NCBI GenBank assembly: GCA_035560415.1 | Contig: DATMZG010000115.1 | Span: 1 to 8,256, forward strand | Direction: 5' to 3' | Source: DATMXT01 sp035560415 | GTDB taxonomy: Bacteria; Bacillota; Clostridia; Oscillospirales; Feifaniaceae | Length of the DNA: 8,256 bases | In this document: piece after piece, positions 1-5,587 of the stretch | How positions within the stretch are numbered: the stretch's first letter is position 1 | How the letters are laid out: each line of letters opens with the position of its first letter | The notes under the pieces: generated by a model | Told to the model about the DNA's origin: nothing | Seen by the model: the letters and a program-made list of their open reading frames with translations, nothing else | Databases searched by the model: none | Position numbers and translations under genes: made by a program

Positions 1-28
1 ATATATAAGAAAACGAGGAGCAGTCAGT

Positions 29-1138
29 ATGGGTATTCTCAAAACGGCATTCGGTTTTTTCCAAAATCAGGTTCTCGGCATGAAGTGGCTCGACGGCCTT
101 GTCGGCCGCGGGCTTGAAGCCGCGGGCCTCGACCCGGCGTCGGGGCTCTACGGCGGGCTCAAATTTTTCATTTACGACTCGGCCAAAATCACGGCGCTGC
201 TGTGTCTCCTCGTCTTCGCCATCAGCTACATACAGTCCTTTTTCCCGCCTGAGCGGTCAAAAGAGCTCATCGGCCGAATTCGGGGCCTGCCCGCCAACTG
301 CCTTGCGGCGCTGCTCGGCACCGTGACGCCCTTTTGCTCCTGCTCCTCCATTCCGCTCTTCATCGGCTTTTCCAAGGCGGGGCTTCCCATCGGGGTCACC
401 TTCTCCTTTCTCATCTCCTCCCCCATGGTCGACCTCGCCTCGCTCCTCCTCCTCACGGGCGTTTTCGGCGCCAAAGTCGCCCTGCTCTATGTGGCGCTGG
501 GGCTTGTCGTCGCCGTCGCCGGCGGCACATTAATTGAAAAGCTCCACATGGAGCGGTATATTGAGGACTTCACCGCGCCCGCAGGCTGCGGCTGTGGCGG
601 CGACAGCGGCTGCGGGTGCGACAGCGACGGCGATGACGGCTGCGGCTGTGACTGCGACGACGGCGACAGCTGCGGCTGCGGCTGCAACTCGGACGGCGAC
701 TCCCGCACCACCACACGCGAGCGGGTCGCCTACTCAAAGGAGCAGACGGTCGCTACCTTCAAGCAGGTGTTCCCCTATGTGCTCGTCGGGGTCGGCATCG
801 GGGCCGTCATCCATAACTGGGTGCCGGAGGCGTGGGTCGTCTCGGTCTTAGGCGCAAAAAATCCCTTCGGGGTCGTCATCGCCTCAGTCGTCGGCGTGCC
901 GCTCTACTCCGACACCTTCGGGGTCATCGCCATCGCGCAGGCGCTGCTCTACAAGGGCGCGCAGCTCGGCACGGTGCTGGCCTTCATGATGGGCGTGACG
1001 ACGCTGTCCCTGCCTTCTATCGTCATGCTGCGGCAGGCCGTCAAGCCCAAACTCCTCGCGCTCTTTGTCGCAATTTGCACCGGCGGCATCATTGCGGTCG
1101 GCTACTTCTTCAACGCCATTGAGGCATTTTTGGTATAA
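29..1138 (+). CDS. ArsP/SO_0444-type permease (UPF0718/DUF318 family) with Cys/Asp-rich loop
   Basis: A 369-residue polytopic membrane protein, probably an exporter of a soft metal or trivalent (organo)arsenical across the cytoplasmic membrane. Hydrophobic segments lie near residues 50-70, 90-115, 120-145, 150-168, 248-265, 280-305, 312-332 and 342-365. The family hallmark FCSCSS is at residues 102-107, next to a conserved-looking FLISSPMVDLAS stretch. Between the two membrane halves is a hydrophilic loop at about residues 186-225 with ten Cys (four CxC/CxCxC clusters) and about eleven Asp. The ATG follows GAGGAG at 15-20 with 8-nt spacing. The gene starts a run of four closely spaced genes, 19 nt before the DUF2703-like gene. 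Members of this superfamily are known as methylarsenite permeases (ArsP) or Cu/Zn efflux proteins (SO_0444). The arsenic neighbours favour an arsenical substrate, but the sequence alone does not settle it. Confidence 0.85.
   Translation: MGILKTAFGFFQNQVLGMKWLDGLVGRGLEAAGLDPASGLYGGLKFFIYDSAKITALLCLLVFAISYIQSFFPPERSKELIGRIRGLPANCLAALLGTVTPFCSCSSIPLFIGFSKAGLPIGVTFSFLISSPMVDLASLLLLTGVFGAKVALLYVALGLVVAVAGGTLIEKLHMERYIEDFTAPAGCGCGGDSGCGCDSDGDDGCGCDCDDGDSCGCGCNSDGDSRTTTRERVAYSKEQTVATFKQVFPYVLVGVGIGAVIHNWVPEAWVVSVLGAKNPFGVVIASVVGVPLYSDTFGVIAIAQALLYKGAQLGTVLAFMMGVTTLSLPSIVMLRQAVKPKLLALFVAICTGGIIAVGYFFNAIEAFLV
584..703 (+). repeat. Low-complexity Cys/Gly/Asp-coding tract inside the permease gene
   Basis: A run of imperfect GGCTGCGGCTG(T/C)- and GACAGCGAC-like units encodes residues 186-225 of the permease. 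Cys falls at 187, 189, 195, 197, 205, 207, 209, 215, 217 and 219, spaced by Gly, Asp or Ser. The DNA looks as if it grew by slippage of short units. The acidic-thiol composition resembles a metallochaperone or metallothionein-like patch and is predicted to lie between the two membrane halves of the transporter. Confidence 0.75.
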
Positions 1139-1157
1139 TTGAAAGGAGCAAGCGGAT

Positions 1158-1754
1158 ATGAGCCCAAAACATGAGAACGCATGCGGCTACCGCACCTGCG
1201 GTGAGGCAAAATCTCCCTGCTGCGAGGCCGGCAAAGAGGAATCCTGCCGCAATGAGGGTAAGAAAAAGGCCCTTGTCGAGTACCTCTATCTCGACCTTTC
1301 CACCTGTGACCGGTGCATCGGAGCGGACGCCGTCTTAGACGATGTAATGGCGGACCTGACGCCGGCCCTGAGACTTTCCGGCTACGAGACCGAAGTGCGC
1401 AAAATCGAGATTGCAAGCGAGGAGCTCGCCAAAGCGCACCGGTTTTACGCCTCCCCGACCATTCGGGTGAACGGGCGGGACATCTGCCCCGCCCTGCGCG
1501 AAAACCGCTGCCGCTGCTGCGGCGAGCTCAGCAGGACAGACATCGACTGCCGCGTGTTTGAATATGAGGGCTCCCTCTACGAGGTGCCCCCGAAAGAGAT
1601 GCTGGCGCAGGCCGTTTTGGAGACCCTGTTCGGACAGCCGGCCGGCGGAGAGCGCGGCAGCTATGAGATGCCGGACAACTTGGCGGCCTTTTTTGCCGGC
1701 AAGCGCAAAAAGGCGGCCGCCGTCAAAGCGGCGGCAAAGGAGGGCAAACTGTGA
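1158..1754 (+). CDS. Cys-rich thioredoxin-fold protein, DUF2703-like
   Basis: A 198-residue soluble protein with no signal peptide. The core (residues 38-160) fits the DUF2703 pattern: a beta strand leading into a CDRC (CxxC) motif at 50-53, a SPTI cis-proline-type motif at 99-102 followed by an RVNGRDIC stretch ending at Cys110, a Cys cluster at 118, 120 and 121, Cys131, then a PPKEML helix. This arrangement is typical of thioredoxin-like folds. The N-terminal tail adds five more Cys (9, 14, 21, 22, 30), and the C-terminus is a Lys/Ala-rich basic tail. The ATG follows GAAAGGAG at 1141-1148. The stop overlaps the GTG start of the ACR3 gene in GTGA, so the two are translationally coupled. The family has no firmly established function. 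A role as thiol reductant, arsenic chaperone or partner of the permease or ArsC is inference from operon context. Confidence 0.8.
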   Translation: MSPKHENACGYRTCGEAKSPCCEAGKEESCRNEGKKKALVEYLYLDLSTCDRCIGADAVLDDVMADLTPALRLSGYETEVRKIEIASEELAKAHRFYASPTIRVNGRDICPALRENRCRCCGELSRTDIDCRVFEYEGSLYEVPPKEMLAQAVLETLFGQPAGGERGSYEMPDNLAAFFAGKRKKAAAVKAAAKEGKL

Positions 1755-2800
1755 AAGAGGACAACAACACCGGCATCGGCTTTTTTGAAAAATACCTCTC
1801 GGTCTGGGTCATCCTGTGCATGGCGGCGGGGGTCGCCATCGGCAGGTACCTGCCCGGCGTCCCGGCATTTTTGGGGCGGTTCGAGTACGCGGGCGTCTCC
1901 ATTCCAATCGCCGTCCTCATCTGGCTCATGATCTACCCCATGATGCTCAAAGTCGACTTTCAGCGCATTCAAAACGTCGGCAAAAACCCCAAGGGGCTCT
2001 ATGTCACATGGGCGACCAACTGGCTCATTAAGCCCTTTACGATGTTTGCGATTGCGCAGTTTTTCTTCTTTGTGCTCTTTAAGGGGCTGATCCCGCCGGA
2101 GCTCGCCCGAAGCTATCTGGCCGGGGCGGTGCTGCTGGGGGCGGCCCCCTGCACCGCGATGGTGTTTGTCTGGAGCCACCTGACAAAGGGCAACGCGGCC
2201 TACACCGTCGTGCAGGTGGCGACAAACGACCTCATCATTCTGGCCCTGTTCACCCCCATCGTCGCCTTTTTGCTCGGCGTTTCGGGCATCGAAATCCCGT
2301 GGGACACGCTGCTCTTATCGGTCGCCCTCTTTGTCGTCATCCCGCTCGCGGGCGGGGCGGCGACGCGCCGGGCCGTCGTCAAAAAGCGGGGCCTCGAATA
2401 TTTTGAGCAAAATTTTATCCCGAAATTTTCGCACATCACGGTCGCGGGGCTGCTCTTAACCCTTGTCATCATTTTCTCGTTTCAAGGCGAGACCATTGTC
2501 AATAACCCGCTGCACATCCTGCTCATCGCGGTGCCGCTGACGATTCAGACCTTCCTCATCTTCTTTATCGCCTACCTCGCCGCCCGCGCCCTGAAGCTGC
2601 CCCACGACATCGCGGCCCCGGCCGGCATGATCGGGGCGTCGAACTTCTTTGAGCTGGCCGTCGCCGTCGCCATCTCGCTCTTCGGGCCGGACTCCCCGGC
2701 GGCCTTAGCCACCATCGTGGGCGTCCTGACCGAGGTGCCGGTCATGCTCATTCTCGTGCGCATCGCAAACAGTACGAAAGGGTGGTTTTCTTATGACTAA
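1751..2800 (+). CDS. acr3: ACR3-family arsenite efflux transporter
   Basis: A 349-residue integral membrane protein of the ACR3 (BASS superfamily) arsenite exporters, which expel As(III) using the proton motive force. About ten hydrophobic segments are visible from residue 16 to 338. Signature elements are the GAAPCTAMVFVWSHLTKG stretch with Cys134 in the fourth helix region, and the SNFFELAVAVAI stretch with Glu301. These correspond to the essential Cys and Glu described for ACR3 proteins. Family length (about 350) is matched. The start is GTG, chosen because AAAGGAGG lies at 1736-1743 with 7-nt spacing and because it gives the usual short polar N-terminus before the first helix. It overlaps the upstream gene by 4 nt and arsC by 8 nt. 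Family assignment is firm. Confidence 0.95.
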   Translation: MKEDNNTGIGFFEKYLSVWVILCMAAGVAIGRYLPGVPAFLGRFEYAGVSIPIAVLIWLMIYPMMLKVDFQRIQNVGKNPKGLYVTWATNWLIKPFTMFAIAQFFFFVLFKGLIPPELARSYLAGAVLLGAAPCTAMVFVWSHLTKGNAAYTVVQVATNDLIILALFTPIVAFLLGVSGIEIPWDTLLLSVALFVVIPLAGGAATRRAVVKKRGLEYFEQNFIPKFSHITVAGLLLTLVIIFSFQGETIVNNPLHILLIAVPLTIQTFLIFFIAYLAARALKLPHDIAAPAGMIGASNFFELAVAVAISLFGPDSPAALATIVGVLTEVPVMLILVRIANSTKGWFSYD

Positions 2801-3200
2801 GCCGTTGACCAAGCCCAAAGTCGCCTTCATCTGCACACACAACTCCTGCCGCAGCCAGATCGCCGAGGCCTTAGGCAGGCACCTTGCCGCAGACGTCTTT
2901 GAGAGCTATTCGGCCGGCACCCACCCCAAGGACGCCGTCAACCCCGACGCCGTCAGGCTTGTCAAGGAGCTGTATGGCGTTGACATGGCGCAGACCCAGC
3001 GGCCAAAGCTTCTCGACGAATTGCCTCCGGTCGACGTCGTCGTCACAATGGGCTGCGGCGTAGAGTGCCCGTTCCTCCCCTGCAAAATGCGGGTCGACTG
3101 GGGGCTGCCCGACCCGACAGGGCTGCCGGACGCCGAGTTCATCTCGGTCATCCGCGCCATTGAAGGAAAAATCCTTGAACTGAAAACCGGGCTTGTTTGA
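2793..3200 (+). CDS. arsC: Thioredoxin-coupled arsenate reductase (low-molecular-weight phosphatase fold)
   Basis: A 135-residue cytoplasmic enzyme reducing arsenate to arsenite for export by the adjacent ACR3. The CX5R phosphate/arsenate-binding loop is CTHNSCR at residues 14-20. The catalytic acid region DWGLPDPTG carries Asp107, equivalent to the DP loop of LMW phosphatases. The redox Cys pair is Cys88 and Cys92 in the TMGCGVEC stretch, with a further Cys97. This is C-x3-C rather than the longer spacing of the staphylococcal pI258 enzyme. The ATG lies 8 nt inside the end of the ACR3 gene, giving overlap-type translational coupling, with a purine-rich GAAAGGGTGG upstream. It is the last gene of the operon: its stop codon lies inside the -35 hexamer of the next promoter. 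Confidence 0.95.
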   Translation: MTKPLTKPKVAFICTHNSCRSQIAEALGRHLAADVFESYSAGTHPKDAVNPDAVRLVKELYGVDMAQTQRPKLLDELPPVDVVVTMGCGVECPFLPCKMRVDWGLPDPTGLPDAEFISVIRAIEGKILELKTGLV

Positions 3201-3225
3201 CAAATAGCCCGCTCCATGCTATTCT
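3197..3225 (+). promoter_or_regulatory. Near-consensus housekeeping promoter overlapping the arsC stop
   Basis: TTGACA at 3197-3202, a 17-nt spacer, and TATTCT at 3220-3225 preceded by TG at 3217-3218 (an extended -10). Transcription would begin near 3232. A perfect -35, ideal spacing and extended -10 together make this the best promoter in the window. It drives the structured RNA at 3232-3395 and possibly rsgA. Confidence 0.75.
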
Positions 3226-3255
3226 GTCTATATCACAGGGCAGAGGAGGGCGTGG

Positions 3256-3273
3256 ATGTCGGCCACCCGATAA
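3256..3273 (+). CDS. Possible 5-codon leader ORF (MSATR)
   Basis: A perfect AGGAGG at 3244-3249 sits 6 nt before ATG at 3256, which opens MSATR followed by TAA. Its codons lie in the 5' strand of the long arm of the leader RNA (3254-3271), so ribosome occupancy would disturb that fold. An alternative GTG at 3252 opens a 52-codon frame running to TGA at 3408-3410, through the terminator, but with only 2 nt to the SD. It could be a leader peptide or chance; nothing else supports translation. Confidence 0.25.
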   Translation: MSATR

Positions 3274-3370
3274 GCAGGTTTTGCGCACCGCAGGCAGGAA
3301 TTTTCCCTGTCCGCCGCTTTGCGTCGCCGAAATCGGGAGGGTACGCATCCCCTTTTTCCGGACTTTCGGG

Positions 3371-3395
3371 GCGCAGCGGCATGCTGCGCTTTTTT
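3371..3395 (+). terminator. Intrinsic terminator upstream of rsgA
   Basis: A perfect 7-bp GC-rich stem, GCGCAGC 3371-3377 with GCTGCGC 3383-3389, loop GGCAT, directly followed by six T at 3390-3395. It ends transcripts from the 3197 promoter and any readthrough from the ars operon. It leaves only 40 nt to the rsgA start. Confidence 0.85.
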
Positions 3396-3435
3396 GCGCT
3401 TAAAATATGAATACGCCCGAAAGGAAACCACGCCT

Positions 3436-4524
3436 TTGAACACGCCAACGAATATCGATTTAAAGCTATACGGCCTGACCGACCGCTTCGCGCAGGAGGC
3501 CACGCTGTATGACGGCCTTTTTCTCGCCCGCGTGACCGAGCAGCACCGCGAGCGCTACAAAGCCGTCTGCGGGGCGGGCGAGCTTGCGGCCAAAGTCTCG
3601 GGCCGCTTTGCCTACGGCGCGACGGACGCCGCCGACTACCCCGTCGTCGGCGACTTCGTCATGCTGGGCAGCACCGACGCCGGCGGCGGCGAGGCCGTCA
3701 TCCACCGGATTCTGCGCCGCAAGTCGCTGCTCTCCCGCAAGGCGGCGGGCGGCTCCTCCCTCCCCCAGCCCATCGCCGCCAACATCGACACCATTTTCAT
3801 CTGCATGTCCCTCAACGCCAACTTCAACCTGCGCCGGATTGAGCGGTATCTCGCCATCGCGTGGGACTCCATGGCGACGCCGGTCATCGTCCTGACCAAG
3901 GCCGACCTCTGCGCCGACCTGCCCCAAAAAATTGCGCAGCTCGCGGCCGTCGCCCCCGGCGTCGAAGTCGTCGCCTGCTCGGTGCAGTCGGGGGAGGGCC
4001 TTGCGGACATTGAGCGATATCTGGCGCCCGGGCGCACCGTCGCCTTCATCGGCTCGTCGGGCGTCGGCAAGTCGACCCTCATCAATAAGCTCGCGGGCCG
4101 CGAGGTGCTGGCCACGGCCGAAATCCGGGAGGACGACGACCGGGGCCGCCACACGACGAGCCACCGGCAGCTGCTGGCGCTGCCGGGCGGCGGCGTCGTC
4201 ATCGACACGCCGGGCATGCGGGAGCTGTCGCTCTACACCGGCGACCTCGAAAAGACGTTTGAGGACATTGACACGCTTGCAAAAGAGTGCCGCTACCGCG
4301 ACTGCACCCACACCGCCGAGCCCGGCTGCCGCGTTTTGCAGGCCGTCGCGGAAGGCGGGCTGGCGCCCGAGCGCCTTGACAGCTACCGCAAGCTGCGCCT
4401 TGAACTCTCCTACGAGGGGATGAACTTCCGCCAGCTCGAAAACGAGAAAATCCGCCGTATGTTCGGCGGCAAGGGCGAAATGAAGCAGGCCATGGACTAC
4501 GCCAAGCACAAGCGGGGCAAGTGA
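3436..4524 (+). CDS. rsgA: Ribosome small subunit-dependent GTPase A
   Basis: A circularly permuted GTPase that acts late in 30S subunit maturation in the cytoplasm. From the TTG start it has 362 residues. An N-terminal OB-fold region (about 25-100) is followed by the permuted G motifs: G4 TKAD 154-157, G5 CSVQSGEG from 181, G1 GSSGVGKST 207-214 region, the switch RGRHTT 236-241, and G3 DTPG 257-260. The C-terminal zinc motif has Cys285, Cys290, His292 and Cys298. TTG at 3436 was chosen because AAAGGA precedes it with 10-nt spacing and the product then starts like other RsgA proteins. An in-frame ATG at 3319 would add 39 residues, but its first codons encode through the intrinsic terminator hairpin and its U-tract, so it is unlikely. 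Expression probably depends on readthrough or antitermination at 3371-3395. Confidence 0.95.
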   Translation: MNTPTNIDLKLYGLTDRFAQEATLYDGLFLARVTEQHRERYKAVCGAGELAAKVSGRFAYGATDAADYPVVGDFVMLGSTDAGGGEAVIHRILRRKSLLSRKAAGGSSLPQPIAANIDTIFICMSLNANFNLRRIERYLAIAWDSMATPVIVLTKADLCADLPQKIAQLAAVAPGVEVVACSVQSGEGLADIERYLAPGRTVAFIGSSGVGKSTLINKLAGREVLATAEIREDDDRGRHTTSHRQLLALPGGGVVIDTPGMRELSLYTGDLEKTFEDIDTLAKECRYRDCTHTAEPGCRVLQAVAEGGLAPERLDSYRKLRLELSYEGMNFRQLENEKIRRMFGGKGEMKQAMDYAKHKRGK

Positions 4525-4526
4525 GG

Positions 4527-4562
4527 AAAAGGCGCTGTCCCTTGCGGGATAGCGCCTTTTTT
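4527..4562 (+). terminator. rsgA terminator, probably also serving the convergent antitoxin gene
   Basis: GGCGCTGTCCC 4531-4541 pairs with GGGATAGCGCC 4546-4556 (one G-T wobble) around a TTGC loop, followed by six T. The upstream AAAA at 4527-4530 gives a shorter U-tract for the opposite strand, where the antitoxin gene ends at 4574, so bidirectional use is plausible. Confidence 0.9.
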
Positions 4563-4573
4563 AAACAGGTCTC

Positions 4574-4858
4574 TCAGTTTAGCGAGATATGGATCTCCTT
4601 GCCAAGACTGCGGGCGATTTTGGCGATAAAGTCGAGCGAGGGGTTGTACGCGCCGCTTTCAAAGCGGGAGATATTGGACTTTTGGGTTCCGACGCGCAGG
4701 GCAAGCTCTTCCTGCGTCATGTTCAGCTGATTGCGGGCGTCGACAATTTGTGCGATGAGCTCGTACCGGGGCCGCAGCTTCTCGTATTCCGCCTTAAATT
4801 CCTCGTCCTTCATGAGCCTTGCCTCAAGCTCTTCAAGTTTCACGCCTGCCTTGCTCAT
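4574..4858 (-). CDS. HigA-like XRE-family antitoxin
   Basis: A 94-residue protein with a helix-turn-helix of the XRE/Cro type at about residues 47-85, including MTQEELALRVGTQKSNISRFE. An N-terminal helical region containing LEARLMKDEEFKAEYEKL is typical of antitoxins paired with Gp49/HigB-type toxins. It is expected to neutralise the toxin encoded upstream and to repress the operon. I chose ATG at 4858 because AGGTG lies 5 nt upstream and the product then matches family N-termini. ATG at 4876 is possible but lacks a clear SD. The further in-frame ATG at 4915 lies inside the inserted element and cannot be ancestral. The gene sits about 330 nt from its toxin instead of the usual few nt because of the insertion at 4893-5169. 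Confidence 0.88.
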   Translation of the reverse strand: MSKAGVKLEELEARLMKDEEFKAEYEKLRPRYELIAQIVDARNQLNMTQEELALRVGTQKSNISRFESGAYNPSLDFIAKIARSLGKEIHISLN

Positions 4859-4892
4859 TTCGGCACCTACTTTCATAATCAATTTTAAATTA

Positions 4893-5169
4893 GGTGACGG
4901 AAGCCGAATCCGCACCGGTTTTGGCGGGCGTATTTCCGCTTAAGCCTTCGGCAAACCGCTTGCGAATACAGCAAGTATTCGCTGTACGGCAATACTTGCC
5001 TGAACGAAAATCCGCTCCGCCAAAACTGCCTTGCACCTGCCCCGGAGCAATATTCGAGGGATTTTCGTCACGGAGGACACAGCTTTGCTTACGCAAAGCA
5101 AGGACGACAAGGCGAAAAGCACCGAATAGGGCCGCGGGCAGGTTCGGTGTGTGGAGGGCTCCCGTCACC
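4893..5169. mobile_element. 277-bp MITE-like element inserted in the toxin-antitoxin operon
   Basis: Ends are 13-bp inverted repeats with one mismatch: GGTGACGGAAGCC at 4893-4905 and GGCTCCCGTCACC at 5157-5169. They are flanked by direct TTA duplications at 4890-4892 and 5170-5172. No transposase is encoded. The interior is packed with inverted repeats: GTTTTGGCGG 4918-4927 with CCGCCAAAAC 5017-5026, enclosing GCAAGTATT 4971-4979 with AATACTTGC 4991-4999; CGAAAATCC 5005-5013 with GGATTTTCG 5059-5067; GCTTTGC 5082-5088 with GCAAAGC 5093-5099; and CACCGAA 5120-5126 with TTCGGTG 5143-5149. Size, TIRs, short duplication and lack of coding capacity fit a non-autonomous element mobilised in trans. 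The 3-bp TTA duplication is compatible with an IS5-type transposase, but that is a guess. ORFs of 60-114 codons within it look like by-products of the repeats. Confidence 0.8.
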
Positions 5170-5188
5170 TTAACGCACGTTCAAGTTC

Positions 5189-5494
5189 TCATTTCGGCGT
5201 ATTGTTCGCCTTCTTTAAAAAACCGTGCAGCAGGATAAAAGTATTTTTATTATGTAGAAAGTAAAATATTCTCGTGATGTCGCTTGAAAACTTTACCCGC
5301 AGTTCAAAAAGTCCCTGATATCGCTCGCCTTTGACGGCACTTGAAAAGGGCTCCTGGATATGTATGCCGAGCGTTTGAAGAAGCTTGATGTCGCTAAACG
5401 CTTTTGCCCGCAGTTTAGGATTGAGCGACAGCAAAAAGTCTTCAACGGGTATTTCGCCGTTTTCCTTTTGGTAGAATTCCACTTCCCAGTCCAA
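5189..5494 (-). CDS. HigB/RelE-superfamily toxin (phage Gp49-like)
   Basis: A 101-residue protein matching the HigB/Gp49 (DUF891) toxin pattern: PVEDFLLSLNPKLRAKAF at about 16-33, LLQTLG 38-43, GLFELRVKF 61-69, the TRIFYFL core 74-80, and LLHGFLKKANNTPK at the C-terminus. Family members are ribosome-associated mRNA interferases. The start is TTG at 5494 with GGGGGAGGTGA just upstream. The frame ends at a TGA right after TPK, but the next codons in the same frame read ELERALI before a second stop once the inserted element is removed. Many family members continue TPK-x-E-x-E-R/K-A, so the TGA looks like a nonsense mutation trimming a short C-terminal tail. The conserved core is intact, so residual activity is possible. 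Toxin-first order is as in higBA. The region is visibly AT-richer than the neighbouring genes. Confidence 0.85.
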   Translation of the reverse strand: MDWEVEFYQKENGEIPVEDFLLSLNPKLRAKAFSDIKLLQTLGIHIQEPFSSAVKGERYQGLFELRVKFSSDITRIFYFLHNKNTFILLHGFLKKANNTPK

Positions 5495-5538
5495 TCGAGT
5501 CCGTCACCTCCCCCCAATAAGGTATGCCCGCCACGACA

Positions 5539-5576
5539 GCCATGGTATCCCCATGGCTATGGTATCATATATGATA
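5539..5576. promoter_or_regulatory. Palindromic operator cluster of the toxin-antitoxin operon
   Basis: A perfect 14-bp palindrome TATCATATATGATA at 5563-5576 lies in the spacer of the toxin promoter and touches its -10. Beside it is a second inverted repeat, GCCATGG 5539-5545 with CCATGGC 5551-5557. The word ATGGTATC occurs twice, at 5542-5549 and 5559-5566. Such overlap with the promoter is what an XRE antitoxin operator would show; binding is inferred. Confidence 0.65.
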
Positions 5577-5587
5577 ACTTTTGTCAA
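5559..5587 (-). promoter_or_regulatory. Promoter of the toxin-antitoxin operon
   Basis: Read on the minus strand: TTGACA (5587-5582), a 17-nt spacer, TACCAT (5564-5559). It gives a leader of about 58 nt before the TTG start. The palindrome at 5563-5576 occupies the spacer. Confidence 0.65.

Larger units (their letters stand above)
3232..3395 (+). ncRNA. Candidate attenuated leader of rsgA or independent small RNA
   Basis: About 165 nt bounded by a strong promoter and a strong intrinsic terminator, with no convincing long gene inside. Visible pairings by eye form one long arm: GGATG 3254-3258 with CATCC 3346-3350; CC 3263-3264 with GG 3339-3340; CCCGAT 3266-3271 with ATCGGG 3332-3337; and an inner hairpin GGCAGG 3293-3298 with CCTGTC 3306-3311. 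A mutually exclusive pairing, GCCGCT(TT)GCG at 3313-3323 with CGCAGCGGC at 3372-3380, would cover the 5' arm of the terminator and could act as an antiterminator. I do not recognise a known riboswitch, T-box, 6S, SRP, RNase P or tmRNA signature. Because rsgA begins 40 nt after the terminator with no full promoter between, a leader is slightly favoured over a free sRNA. Confidence 0.45.

Noticed and set aside
3319..3435. In-frame ATG at 3319 as the rsgA start (39 extra residues)
   Set aside because: The added segment reads through the intrinsic terminator and its U-tract, is unlike RsgA N-termini, and has no SD. TTG at 3436 has AAAGGA at suitable spacing.
3466..4509. 347-codon open frame antisense to rsgA
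   Set aside because: It mirrors the GC-rich codon pattern of rsgA on the opposite strand. Its translation is Ala/Gly/Val/Asp-rich with no motifs, and rsgA has all its catalytic motifs.
4859..4915. Antitoxin start at ATG 4915
   Set aside because: That ATG is inside the inserted element. The internal ATG at 4858 has an SD and fits family N-termini.
4890..5238. Open frames of 60-114 codons inside the MITE-like element on both strands
   Set aside because: They lie in hairpin-rich repeat DNA, cross the element ends, lack SDs and resemble no protein family I know.
5501..5508. CCGTCACC just upstream of the toxin, identical to the outer 8 bp of the element's TIR
   Set aside because: On the minus strand it overlaps the toxin's SD (GGAGGTGACGG). 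There is no matching partner end or TTA duplication, so it is best taken as chance.
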